DNA from: Polyangiaceae bacterium
GTDB lineage: Bacteria; Myxococcota_A; Polyangia; Polyangiales; Polyangiaceae
DNA length: 64,000 nucleotides
Reading direction: 5' to 3'
NCBI GenBank assembly: GCA_016712345.1
Contig: JADJRH010000001.1
Location: 868,001 to 932,000 of the forward strand
Below, in pieces: positions 35,566 through 44,709 of the stretch (the first letter of the stretch is position 1; each line of letters starts with the position of its first letter). The position numbers and the translations under genes are program-made. Under the pieces are notes generated by a model that searched no databases, was not told the DNA's origin, and saw nothing but the letters and a program-made list of their open reading frames with translations.

Positions 35566-38538
35566 ATGGCTGCGCCGAACAAGACGAAGATCCCGGTGGG
35601 CACTGTGCTCGCCGAGAAATATCGCATCGAGCGCGAGATTGGGCGCGGCGGAATGGCCACGGTTTACGAGGCCGAAAACATCGGCATCGGTAAACACGTT
35701 GCGATCAAAGTTCTCGCCCAAGAACTCACGGGCTCGTCGATCGTTGTGGAGCGCTTTCTGCGCGAGGCGCGGGCAGCCGCGGCCATTCGAAGTCCGTACA
35801 TCTGCGATGTGTACGATTCGGGCAAATTGCCGAGTGGGCAGCCGTTTTTGGTTCTTGAGTTGCTCGAAGGTGAATCGCTCTACGAGCGCATGACGCGGCA
35901 ACGCCAGCTCGATGTGCACACCACCGTGCAGGTGATCACGCAGGTGTGTCGCGGCTTAACCAAGGCGCACGCAGCGAGCATTGTTCATCGCGATCTGAAG
36001 CCCGAAAACATCTTTCTCACCAAAGATGAAGACGGTCGCTTGCTCGCCAAAATTTTAGATTTTGGTCTGGCAAAGTTCTACACGCCCACCACCAAAGACC
36101 AAACGCGGCTCACGCGCGAAGGTGCTGTGTTTGGAACGCCTGCGTACATGAGCCCCGAGCAGGTGCGCGGTCAGGGAGCGGTGGATCACCGGGCGGATTT
36201 GTGGGCGCTCGGCTGCATCACGTACGAGTGTTTCACCGGCAAAACAGTTTGGTCCACTGATCAAGGGGTGGCGATGACGTTTGCGCAGATCGCGAGCGCT
36301 CCGCTTCCGAGGCCGGCGCGTTACAGGCCCGATCTGCCGGCAACATTCACCGAATGGTTTGATCAAACGCTCGATCGCGACATCAACCGGCGCTTTCAAA
36401 CAGCAAAAGAATTTGCAGAAACGCTCGCGATCTCGTGTGGACTCGAGAGGAGAGAGTCGAGCGAAATACGGCCCTCGCCCATCGAAGCCCGCGACGAGGC
36501 CAAGGCCGCTCTCGCCGCCGCAGCGGGGCCCGCGTCGCCGCGTGTCATGCCGGGGCCGCCGGCACCGCCGGTGCGCAAACCGGGCACGGAGCCTCTCGAC
36601 GACGGTGCCGATTTCGATGGTGATCCAACGCGCGTCTTGAACAAACAACCGCTCGTGAAGCCGCTTGAAACAGCGCATCCACACGTTGCGGAAGACGCAA
36701 AAATGGAGCGGTTTCGGCGCGGGCCCGACGGAAGGATTGCCAAGATCGTTCCGCAGGTGGCCCCCGCGGCGCCGCGTGTCCCCGCGGCGCTTTCGCCGCT
36801 GCCCGGTTCACATCGCGCACCGGTCGCCGGCATCTCCCATGGTCCGGCTTCTTCGCGTTCGGGCGGGAGTACACCTCGTCCACCGCACGCGGCGCCGCCG
36901 CATCCCAGTCCACAGGGAATTAAACAACGCACTCCGCACGCCCCCGTAAACGCGGCCGATCACGATTCGGAAATGGATCGAAATCCGTTCGCAAAGGCGC
37001 GCCGGCAAAAGCGAATTGTCCTTATTTTAACGCTTCTTGTGCTCGCGGTGGTGATCGCTCTCTTCATTGCGCTTTCTTCGTCGCCTCCGTCTTCGGGCGA
37101 CACGGTTGACACAAGTGTACGCACGGGTGCAGCGCCCGGTTCGTCGCCCACGGCGATCGTGTCCGGCGCACCGACGGCATCAACAAGCACCGTTGCGCCC
37201 GCGCCCAAGGCACCTTCGGAATCCCCGCTTCCAACGTGGCTGGCCGACGTGCGTGAAGCGGAGGCGTCTCTTGCGGCGGGAGACGTAAAAGGCGCGCAGA
37301 ACAAGCTTTCACAGGCCGCGTCGAAAAGTTCGCAACACTCAGCGGTGGCCGGGCTTATTCGTCACGTTTCGTCGGCGGTTTGGGCTCGCAACGCGTGTAC
37401 ACTTACGGGTGTTGCGCGCCCTCGAACGTACGATTTGTCGAGCGCGTCGGTGCGTCGCGTCGCCGCCACGAAGCCGTCGGTTTTATCCACGAAAAACGCT
37501 TCGCTTGTCGCTTGGACCGACAGCCACGCGGGCGCTTCACACGCCTATGTCGTCAAGCTCGACGGCACGTTCGCACCGGCTGCGGCGCCCATCGATATCA
37601 CCCCCGACGGCGGCGCCGTTGAGCGGGTTGAGCTCGTCGCTTGGGGCGAAAAAGTCCTGGCTGTGTACACAGACACAAAAGCGGGCGCGGCGGGAACATT
37701 CGTTCGCTCGCTCGCCGAAGACGGTAAGCCGCTGGGGTCCGCAGCGCAGATTGGCCCAGCCAAAACCGCGCATGGCTCGCCCACGTTGTTCAGCGTTTCG
37801 GAAAACGCTGTGTACGCAATGTGGACCGACGACGGTGACCGCGATTCAGAAGATCTGTTTTTGCAAAAACTCTCTTCGATCACGCTCTCGCCTGAAGGTT
37901 CGACGTCGCGCATCACCGATCTGTTTGCGTCACCCAATGCACCGCGGGCCCGCGCGCTCGGCGCTCGCGCTGTGGTTGTCAAAGACACGGCGCACATCGC
38001 GTTTGAACTGTCGCGTTCACCGGCCGCGTTTATCCAGCACCAGGTGATCGGCGCCGCAGATCTGAAGGGCGATATCGGGACTGGTGCGCGCAATCGTGAA
38101 GGCAAAGCGGTGGGGTCGCTCGACTTGGTGAACGTTGACAAAGGTCGCGCTCACAACCCCCAGATCGCGTGCAATTCAGACTTCTGCTTCATTGTTTGGC
38201 ATGGTGAATCACCGCCGGGTGCTCAGGGCGCCGCGTTTGAAACATCGAGCGGAAAAGCCGTTTGGCGCAGGCGATTTTCACCCAACGCAAACTACCCGAC
38301 GGTGGCCGCATCCCCCTCGGGCGGGGCTGTTGCCGCGTGGATTGAAGACAACAAATTGGTTGCCGCGCCGCTCGTGCGAACGGGCTTTTCCAAAACCGCC
38401 AAAGTGGGTCGCGCCTCCGCAAAAGAACCGGTGCTCTCTCTCGCTGTTGGGCCTCAAAAAGGCCAATATTTGGCGGCTTGGCTCGATATCGAAGGCTCGG
38501 TCCCCGAACCTTACGTCGCCCGCCTCTCCTGCCCCTAA
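35566..38538 (+). CDS. transmembrane Ser/Thr protein kinase with large external domain
   Basis: A 990-aa PknB-type kinase. The kinase domain is at about 15-280: glycine loop IGRGGMATVYEAE, VAIKVL, HRDLKPEN (about 140), DFG in ILDFGLAKF (about 164), GTPAYMSPEQ. A Pro/Ala-rich juxtamembrane linker (about 300-475) and one membrane segment (about 483-503) follow, then a Ser/Thr/Pro spacer. The outer domain of about 400 residues has a repeated beta pattern (AWTDSHAGASHAYVVKLDG, AMWTDDGDRDSEDLFLQKL, FIVWHGESPPG) that looks like a beta-propeller sensor. The ATG at 35566 starts at the usual kinase N-terminus; an upstream start at 35506 is less likely. Divergent from glnB. Confidence 0.9.
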   Translation: MAAPNKTKIPVGTVLAEKYRIEREIGRGGMATVYEAENIGIGKHVAIKVLAQELTGSSIVVERFLREARAAAAIRSPYICDVYDSGKLPSGQPFLVLELLEGESLYERMTRQRQLDVHTTVQVITQVCRGLTKAHAASIVHRDLKPENIFLTKDEDGRLLAKILDFGLAKFYTPTTKDQTRLTREGAVFGTPAYMSPEQVRGQGAVDHRADLWALGCITYECFTGKTVWSTDQGVAMTFAQIASAPLPRPARYRPDLPATFTEWFDQTLDRDINRRFQTAKEFAETLAISCGLERRESSEIRPSPIEARDEAKAALAAAAGPASPRVMPGPPAPPVRKPGTEPLDDGADFDGDPTRVLNKQPLVKPLETAHPHVAEDAKMERFRRGPDGRIAKIVPQVAPAAPRVPAALSPLPGSHRAPVAGISHGPASSRSGGSTPRPPHAAPPHPSPQGIKQRTPHAPVNAADHDSEMDRNPFAKARRQKRIVLILTLLVLAVVIALFIALSSSPPSSGDTVDTSVRTGAAPGSSPTAIVSGAPTASTSTVAPAPKAPSESPLPTWLADVREAEASLAAGDVKGAQNKLSQAASKSSQHSAVAGLIRHVSSAVWARNACTLTGVARPRTYDLSSASVRRVAATKPSVLSTKNASLVAWTDSHAGASHAYVVKLDGTFAPAAAPIDITPDGGAVERVELVAWGEKVLAVYTDTKAGAAGTFVRSLAEDGKPLGSAAQIGPAKTAHGSPTLFSVSENAVYAMWTDDGDRDSEDLFLQKLSSITLSPEGSTSRITDLFASPNAPRARALGARAVVVKDTAHIAFELSRSPAAFIQHQVIGAADLKGDIGTGARNREGKAVGSLDLVNVDKGRAHNPQIACNSDFCFIVWHGESPPGAQGAAFETSSGKAVWRRRFSPNANYPTVAASPSGGAVAAWIEDNKLVAAPLVRTGFSKTAKVGRASAKEPVLSLAVGPQKGQYLAAWLDIEGSVPEPYVARLSCP

Positions 38539-38558
38539 TGTATTGAGGCAGGACGTTC

Positions 38559-39152
38559 GTGTTGACCGTACTCGCGCGCGAAGAACTGACGGCACATCCG
38601 GTTGTGACCGATCGGCTGTTTCTTGTTCCGATCGATGTGAACGACGGCCAAGATCTCTGGTTCGCGGTCAACGGCTCCCGCGACACGCTTCGCCGGTTTT
38701 TGCCGTGGGTTTCGTACCACAATGACATCACGGCAAGTGTACGCTTCGCCGAAGCATGCGCCCTCGATTGGGATCAGGGCCGCGCGTTTCGCTTTGTGAT
38801 CCGCGATCGGGAGAAAAAAAAACTCCTCGGGGTTGTGGGGCTCGAATCGCTCGTCCACATGCATCGCTCGTGTGAACTCGGCTATTGGCTCACCGACGAA
38901 GCTTCGGGAAAAGGCTTTATGACCGAAGCCGCTTCCGCCGCGCTCGACTACGCGTTTGGGCGCATTGGAGCGCATCGTGTACGCATTGCGGCCGCCACCG
39001 ACAATCATCCGTCGCTTGGAGTTATTGGGCGGCTCGGCTTTCGTTTTGAAGGCATCGCACGCGAAGCCGAGTGGTGCGACGGGCGGTGGCTCGACCACGC
39101 CGTGTTTGCGTTGCTCATCAAAGACCCGCGCCCGGGCCTTCGTAAACCCTAA
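38559..39152 (+). CDS. RimJ/RimL-type GNAT N-acetyltransferase
   Basis: A 197-aa acetyltransferase starting with GTG, with AGG nearby upstream. It has the RimJ/RimL layout: N-terminal TDRLFLVPID, then RFLPWV, the core strand LLGVVGLESL, the ELGYWLTDEASGKGFMTEA acetyl-CoA region (the pyrophosphate loop appears as DEASGKGF), and the C-terminal ATDNHPSLGVIGRLGFRFEGIARE. The family acetylates protein N-termini (ribosomal proteins) or small molecules. It lies 20 bp after the kinase and 75 bp before the Hsp70-like gene, in the same direction, and could be part of either transcript. Confidence 0.9.
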   Translation: MLTVLAREELTAHPVVTDRLFLVPIDVNDGQDLWFAVNGSRDTLRRFLPWVSYHNDITASVRFAEACALDWDQGRAFRFVIRDREKKKLLGVVGLESLVHMHRSCELGYWLTDEASGKGFMTEAASAALDYAFGRIGAHRVRIAAATDNHPSLGVIGRLGFRFEGIAREAEWCDGRWLDHAVFALLIKDPRPGLRKP

Positions 39153-39227
39153 ATTGCCGCGCTTGTGCGCCTGTTTTTTCGGCGCTTCCAGAAGACGCCT
39201 TGCGTGCGCTATGGGTCAGTGCGGCCC

Positions 39228-42029
39228 ATGAGCGCGTCCGACGGATCATCGCCCCCAAACACCTCCACTGTGCCGCGGCTCCGCATTGACGAAATTTCGG
39301 TGACCATTGTGCGCACCGGAAATCTCGGCGCTCGGCTCGCCATTCAACCTCCGCGCATTGTCACCGCGGCGCACGATCTCACGCTTCCCGTGTTTGACGG
39401 CTGGCTCGCATCGGCCGAGTTCGTTGTGACTCTCCGCGGCACCTGCCTCGAAACGTTTACGGCGGCGCTCGACTTTGGAAAAAGTCCGCTGGGTACACCT
39501 GTGACCGCCACTGTGATCGAGCCGGTGAGTGGTGTACACAAACCATTCACGTTGACGCTCTCGGTTCCCCTGCGATCGCTGCGCCCCCACGTGGGTACAC
39601 CGTTCGTTCTCGGGGTTGTGCTTTCACCGGGCAATCGCACGCTGCCGCTCACCAAGACAACGCTTGTGGCCATTGCCGCAAAGGGGCCCGAAATTACGGC
39701 GCTCGATGTATTGGAGTCCACCGACAGCGCCTTGTTTGACGGTGCAGAACGCCGCTTTTTTGACCTGAACAATCCCGAAGAAGGCATTTGGATTGGAACG
39801 GGCAAATGGCGACTTCGTCTTTGCGCTGAGTGGAATTTGGCCGAAAATGGCTATTCGCTCGATCCAAAGCCGCTTCAATTCGGCCACGCATTCCACACCG
39901 AAGAAACGGCCGGCGCACTCATTGAAGATTCAACCCGACGCACAGGCCAGGGTACACATACAGAAACCGAGCTGTTATTCGATTCGGGCCATGGTGCGTT
40001 ATTGCCCGTTCCTCAGGAGGGCAAAGACGTACCTTTAGACATTTCGTCGGAACACACGCTCACATTTGGGAGCAATACGGCGTCTCTTGTTTGGGCGGCG
40101 CCGCTCCCGATTCGCGTTCGCGATCCCCTCCCTCTATTAAAAACGTTTCAACGCCTCAGCGCCGTCGGCATTGACTTTGGAACCACCGCAACCGTCGCGG
40201 CCCTTTATCAAAAAGGGTATCGCTCGTTATTGAGACTCGGCTCGTCTTCCCCGGGCAAACGCGGACAAGGTGCGGCCGAAAGTGCAGAAAATCCCGCCTA
40301 CCTGCTCATTGAAGATCACGAAAAGTTGTGGGCGGAAATGGAGCGTGATCCAAAAACATCACGCTTCCCCAACTTATTGAGACTCGTTCGAGGCAGCCAC
40401 GCAGCGTATGAAGCCCGCGCCGCGGCGCCCAACGCTGTTATTGGCGAACTAAAGAGTTTGCCCGAGCGCATTCTCAATCTCGACCATTCACCCCAACTGC
40501 GCGACCGCGAGCGACAACGCGACTTCTTATTGGATGAAGCCAAAGTTCGCGTATTAATTAGAACGTACGCGTATCTATTGGGCCGCGCCATTAACAGGCC
40601 CGGCCAAGATGTGTACCTCCATTACCGTTTAACGCACCCCGCAAAGGTGGATGAACGGTCGCGCAAACTCCTTGAGGATGAAATTCGAAACGGCATTTTG
40701 TTATCCATTCCGCAGGGAATTGCGGCCGAAGAAGTCTCTGTTGAAATGGCCGCCAGCGAGCCCGAGGCATTTGCCGCCGAGGTATGCCCGGAATTGGCGG
40801 CGCACCCCGCATTGGAACCGCTCATTACGCAGCTTGGTGAATTGCGGTTTGCCGTTTTTGATTTCGGCGGTGGAACACTCGATATCGCTTGTGGGCGATT
40901 TAGGCCCGCAACAGAAGACGAACAAAACCAATTCGGCAGCTCCACAGTGATTGAAACCCTTCAAGTGAGCGGCGACGATCATTTGGGCGGTGATTACCTC
41001 ACGCATGAATTGGTGTGGCTTGCCCACCAGAATGAAAAGCACCTCCCTGAAATGGAAGATAAAGAGGTGCCCATGATGCGGCCGGTCACCGTGCCGCCGA
41101 ACAATCTCGCCAATAAGGCGTTTTTATACAAACGCAGTTTGGCGGGTCGCCAAAATCGCGTGCGTTTCGAGCGTGAGTTGGGCCTTGAACAGGTGAAATA
41201 TGGGCCCGAAAACAAGCCCAAATCGGCCCCCGGTCTAACCGCTGCCAAACTCGACGGTACTGAAGTTTCGGTGTCCACCTTCGGCGGCAACCTCGACGGC
41301 CTCGCCGGTGAAATGCGTGAACACTTGGTTGCCCGCATTCGAAGCGGCGTAAAGTTAATGAAAAGCACGCTGGGCAACGCCGCCTGGGGTGAAGGCGGTG
41401 ACTTTAAGGCGCAGGGGGTTGTGATTTTATTGGCCGGCAACTCGTCGCGCAGCACATTCGTTGAAAAGGTATTGGCCGAAGAGTTGGGCCTCGGCACAAA
41501 AGAGGCTCCGTTCCGCGTATGGAAACCGGAGGGTGACGCACCGTTTGAGCAGGTTGTTCTTTATGAAACGCCTTCACGAACCGAACGGGGCGTTACCATT
41601 GTGGGTGTTACCCCCAAAACCGCCGTTGCATTGGGCGCATTAAAAATCGCCAACAATGAAGTTCATCTCATGCGAAAAGCGCAGGGATTCAGCTATTTCC
41701 TCGGCGATTTGCGCGGTTTCCCTCCCAAGTTTACAGCGCTTATTCCAATGGGTACACCTCCCGGAGATCCCGCTTCGGCGGGACCGCATTATGTGGAGTT
41801 GGGTCGCTGGGATACCAAAACGCCACTCCGTGTATCCAAAGAATATGTGCCCGGGAAAATGACCTCCAACGACCCGAGGGTGTTTCTGGTGCCCACGGGT
41901 CTGCCCACGGGTGTGGTGGGCCGGCTTTTCGTGTGTGTCACAGCGCCCGAAGAAGTGGCTCTACACCTGGAGCGCGACGGTCAAGAGCCGCTGCGCAATA
42001 CAATCAATCTCGCAAAGTTTATGCGTTAG
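39228..42029 (+). CDS. Hsp70/actin-fold ATPase with N-terminal extension (SrfB-like)
   Basis: A 933-aa protein. The first 300 residues are beta-rich and of unknown fold. The rest is an Hsp70/actin-type ATPase: phosphate-1 loop AVGIDFGTTATVAALY (about 313), phosphate-2 FAVFDFGGGTLDIACG (about 540) and adenosine loop VILLAGNSSRSTFVEKVL (about 732). No classical peptide-binding domain or C-terminal EEVD is present. The size, the three motifs and the dynamin-like neighbour resemble the SrfB family of Salmonella-type srfABC loci; this link is by architecture, not alignment. Codons are richer in TTA, ATT and GAA than in the flanking genes, a hint of different history. It heads a run of six co-directional genes. 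Confidence 0.75.
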   Translation: MSASDGSSPPNTSTVPRLRIDEISVTIVRTGNLGARLAIQPPRIVTAAHDLTLPVFDGWLASAEFVVTLRGTCLETFTAALDFGKSPLGTPVTATVIEPVSGVHKPFTLTLSVPLRSLRPHVGTPFVLGVVLSPGNRTLPLTKTTLVAIAAKGPEITALDVLESTDSALFDGAERRFFDLNNPEEGIWIGTGKWRLRLCAEWNLAENGYSLDPKPLQFGHAFHTEETAGALIEDSTRRTGQGTHTETELLFDSGHGALLPVPQEGKDVPLDISSEHTLTFGSNTASLVWAAPLPIRVRDPLPLLKTFQRLSAVGIDFGTTATVAALYQKGYRSLLRLGSSSPGKRGQGAAESAENPAYLLIEDHEKLWAEMERDPKTSRFPNLLRLVRGSHAAYEARAAAPNAVIGELKSLPERILNLDHSPQLRDRERQRDFLLDEAKVRVLIRTYAYLLGRAINRPGQDVYLHYRLTHPAKVDERSRKLLEDEIRNGILLSIPQGIAAEEVSVEMAASEPEAFAAEVCPELAAHPALEPLITQLGELRFAVFDFGGGTLDIACGRFRPATEDEQNQFGSSTVIETLQVSGDDHLGGDYLTHELVWLAHQNEKHLPEMEDKEVPMMRPVTVPPNNLANKAFLYKRSLAGRQNRVRFERELGLEQVKYGPENKPKSAPGLTAAKLDGTEVSVSTFGGNLDGLAGEMREHLVARIRSGVKLMKSTLGNAAWGEGGDFKAQGVVILLAGNSSRSTFVEKVLAEELGLGTKEAPFRVWKPEGDAPFEQVVLYETPSRTERGVTIVGVTPKTAVALGALKIANNEVHLMRKAQGFSYFLGDLRGFPPKFTALIPMGTPPGDPASAGPHYVELGRWDTKTPLRVSKEYVPGKMTSNDPRVFLVPTGLPTGVVGRLFVCVTAPEEVALHLERDGQEPLRNTINLAKFMR

Positions 42030-42093
42030 ACAAGGCCGGAAGGCCATCTGACTTCACTCATCCCCCATTGTCCGCCTTATCAGGAAAGCGATT

Positions 42094-44694
42094 ATGTGGA
42101 GCCCTCAAGGTCGCAAACAAAAAGCCGAAGAACTCAAAGTCCTTTCTGACAAGGTGCTTCGTTATCGGCAGCTCGCCGATAGGTTCACCGGCTATTTTCA
42201 ATCGGACAGCGACAATGGGCGCCAACTTCGCGCCATTCGCACAAAGCTTGAAGACCTGCGTGCCCGCGCGCAGGACCGAATGAAACGCCTCGCCAAAGGT
42301 GTTGTAAAAATCGGTGTCGTCGGCCTGGAAAAACAGGGCAAAAGCGCGTTTTTGTCGGCCTGGCTTAAAAGTGAAAAACTCCTCCCGAGTGAAGCTGAAA
42401 GGTGCACGTGGAGCACCACGGTTGTTGAGCCGAGTGAAGAAGGCCAATACCAAGCGGTTGTCACCTTTTATAAAGAAGACGAGTTTAAACACCGCATTGC
42501 GTCTTACTTTGACGCTCTTGAGCCCGGCAGCGCCGAACGTTGGCAGGGGCTCAACTCAGCCGAAATTATGAGGCTCAAAGCCTCTTTTAAGGCGCGCGAA
42601 GGTTATGAGGTGGAAGATCCCGATCGCGCCGGCAAACGGGAGCAGGCCGCGTTATTGGAGCTTCACGAAATTGCCGCCACGCTGAGCGATATCAAAGCGC
42701 GCCTCGGCAAAGATCCGCAAACCATTACCGCCAACACGCTCGACGGGCTCGCAGAACAAATCAGGCCGTTTATTGCATTAAAAGACACAATGAACGGCAA
42801 TCGCCCCTACGCGGGTGTTCGAGCCGTAAAAGTGGTCACCGTACAAATCCCGGTTCAGGGCGCTATGCCGGGTGTTGTGTTAATGGATTTGCCTGGAATT
42901 GACGCGCCGAGTGATAAAGCACGTCGCGATACCGAGGAGGCGCTCACCAACGAAGTGGATATCACCATCTTCGTAAAAGACATCACGCGCCCGTCGCTTG
43001 TTCGCAATGAGATTGACCTGCTTCGAACCGCGCAAAGCGCCGACAGATCCATTTCATTAAAAGACCGCATGTTCGTGGTGCTCACCAAAGTTGACCTGTT
43101 TGATCACCCCGATGAAAACGGCAATTGGCATTGGTCACTCGCCGCTCGCAACTTTAATGCGCAGGGCGTAGACAGAGTGTTTCCTTACTCAAAAATGTGG
43201 GTCCACAAAGGGCCTGAAATGGGCCATCCCGTCACCCGTCAAGTGATGGACTACTACGGCTCCACAAGCCCCGTTACGGGCCTCGACAAGCTTCAAAAAG
43301 CGATTGAGCAATACCTGTCCACCGATGTTGAGGCGCTCGATCGCAAGGTCATGCAATCGGTCGCTCAAGAGTTCTCCGAGCTTGAAGCGCAACTGCGCGG
43401 CGTGCTCGTCAGCGTGAAAGACGGACTGAGTGATCGCGAGTTTGAGCGCCGCGGCGAGCAGGTGTTTGACTCGCTCTTTGAGCACATCACCGCGGGCGAA
43501 GATCCCGTTGGATTGCTCCCCGAAATCCGCAAAGGCCTCAGCTCATTCATGGATTTTGAAATGAGCGAGTCACAACGGCTCGCAAGGGCGGCGCGCGCGG
43601 ACGAACGCATTCAACAAATTCGAACGGATCTCCTCGCGCGCCTCACGCCCGAAGAGGCGGAAGCAAAACGCCGCCAAATGCCGAGCCCCGGCCTGATGAA
43701 TGAAACGGCCGTGGAGATCGAAATGCGCAAACAAATGCGCGAACGCGTAGCGGCGCGCATTGCCGGGTTGGGTGAAGACTTTCGAAACACCGCGCGAGAG
43801 AGCGTGGAGCGCATGCTCAAAGTGATGTTCGTGGAATCCACGTACGAAGGTGGACGTCTCGAGGTGCTTCTTGCGCCGGGCAAAACGCTTGTTGAACGCA
43901 TCGACGCTCTCGGTCGATCGGGCCACGTTTCAGAAAGTGTTGTGCGTTACCAAAACAACGAAATGGCAAAAGCCGACGTCGCTTTTGAAGTGCTCTCGCG
44001 CTACTTCGCTCGGCAAATCGTGGACATTTTAGATGCCACAGATCCGGGCGATCGCGAAATTAGAGAGCGCGAAATGCGAGGGCTTGAACAATTTTTTGGA
44101 ATGACGATTGCCGACAAAGCAGCCGGCTCCGCAACCACGGCAACGTCGTCGGCAGCGGCATCGGCAAGCGGCATGCTGACGTCGGTCAAAGCCAAACTCG
44201 GAATTGAAGAAAAGCCGAGCGAACCCGCGGCACCCAAAATGACAATGCCCACCGGCGTCGGCGCATTTCCAACGTCGCCCACCACGCCGACGCCGGCCAA
44301 ACCGAGCACCGCCGCACCGGCAGCGGGGTCAACATCAACAAGCAACACCGCGGCACCCACGTCGGCTGGAACGCCGCGCGATTGGTCAAAAATGCTTGTG
44401 CGCGTTCGGGCCGATGTGGAGCGCATTTGCGGCTTTTTAGAGGCCCTCGCAAAACACCCGCGCGGCCTGCAAAAATACCACGAAGAAGCGGTGCGGACCG
44501 TGCACGACTCATGGATCGATCGCGAAGGAGAGCAATCGCTCCGTCGCTGGGTACGCTCGGAGTGTGCGCGCATTTGGCCGCACAAGTTCGCTGCGATCGA
44601 GCAGGAAAAAGACCGCGCGCGCGCCGACATTGAGGCGCTCGAAGAGTTGTTTGGAGCGGCGCAATCAGGCGTTTTAGCGGCTCCCAAGGCTTAA
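42094..44694 (+). CDS. dynamin-like large GTPase (SrfC-like)
   Basis: An 866-aa GTPase with AGGAAAG 6 bases before the ATG. A helical N-terminus (about 1-65) precedes the G domain: G1 GLEKQGKSAF (about 77-86), G3 DLPG (about 265, in VLMDLPGIDAPS) and G4 TKVD (about 331). A long helical region (about 400-680) and an Ala/Thr/Pro linker (about 690-770) follow, then a C-terminal helical domain. The large G domain and helical stalk match bacterial dynamin-like proteins, which act on membranes or as large assemblies. Next to an Hsp70-like gene this fits the SrfB/SrfC pair (inference). It lies 64 bp after the Hsp70-like gene. Confidence 0.8.
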   Translation: MWSPQGRKQKAEELKVLSDKVLRYRQLADRFTGYFQSDSDNGRQLRAIRTKLEDLRARAQDRMKRLAKGVVKIGVVGLEKQGKSAFLSAWLKSEKLLPSEAERCTWSTTVVEPSEEGQYQAVVTFYKEDEFKHRIASYFDALEPGSAERWQGLNSAEIMRLKASFKAREGYEVEDPDRAGKREQAALLELHEIAATLSDIKARLGKDPQTITANTLDGLAEQIRPFIALKDTMNGNRPYAGVRAVKVVTVQIPVQGAMPGVVLMDLPGIDAPSDKARRDTEEALTNEVDITIFVKDITRPSLVRNEIDLLRTAQSADRSISLKDRMFVVLTKVDLFDHPDENGNWHWSLAARNFNAQGVDRVFPYSKMWVHKGPEMGHPVTRQVMDYYGSTSPVTGLDKLQKAIEQYLSTDVEALDRKVMQSVAQEFSELEAQLRGVLVSVKDGLSDREFERRGEQVFDSLFEHITAGEDPVGLLPEIRKGLSSFMDFEMSESQRLARAARADERIQQIRTDLLARLTPEEAEAKRRQMPSPGLMNETAVEIEMRKQMRERVAARIAGLGEDFRNTARESVERMLKVMFVESTYEGGRLEVLLAPGKTLVERIDALGRSGHVSESVVRYQNNEMAKADVAFEVLSRYFARQIVDILDATDPGDREIREREMRGLEQFFGMTIADKAAGSATTATSSAAASASGMLTSVKAKLGIEEKPSEPAAPKMTMPTGVGAFPTSPTTPTPAKPSTAAPAAGSTSTSNTAAPTSAGTPRDWSKMLVRVRADVERICGFLEALAKHPRGLQKYHEEAVRTVHDSWIDREGEQSLRRWVRSECARIWPHKFAAIEQEKDRARADIEALEELFGAAQSGVLAAPKA

Positions 44695-44709
44695 TTTTCG
44701 AGGCTCGCC

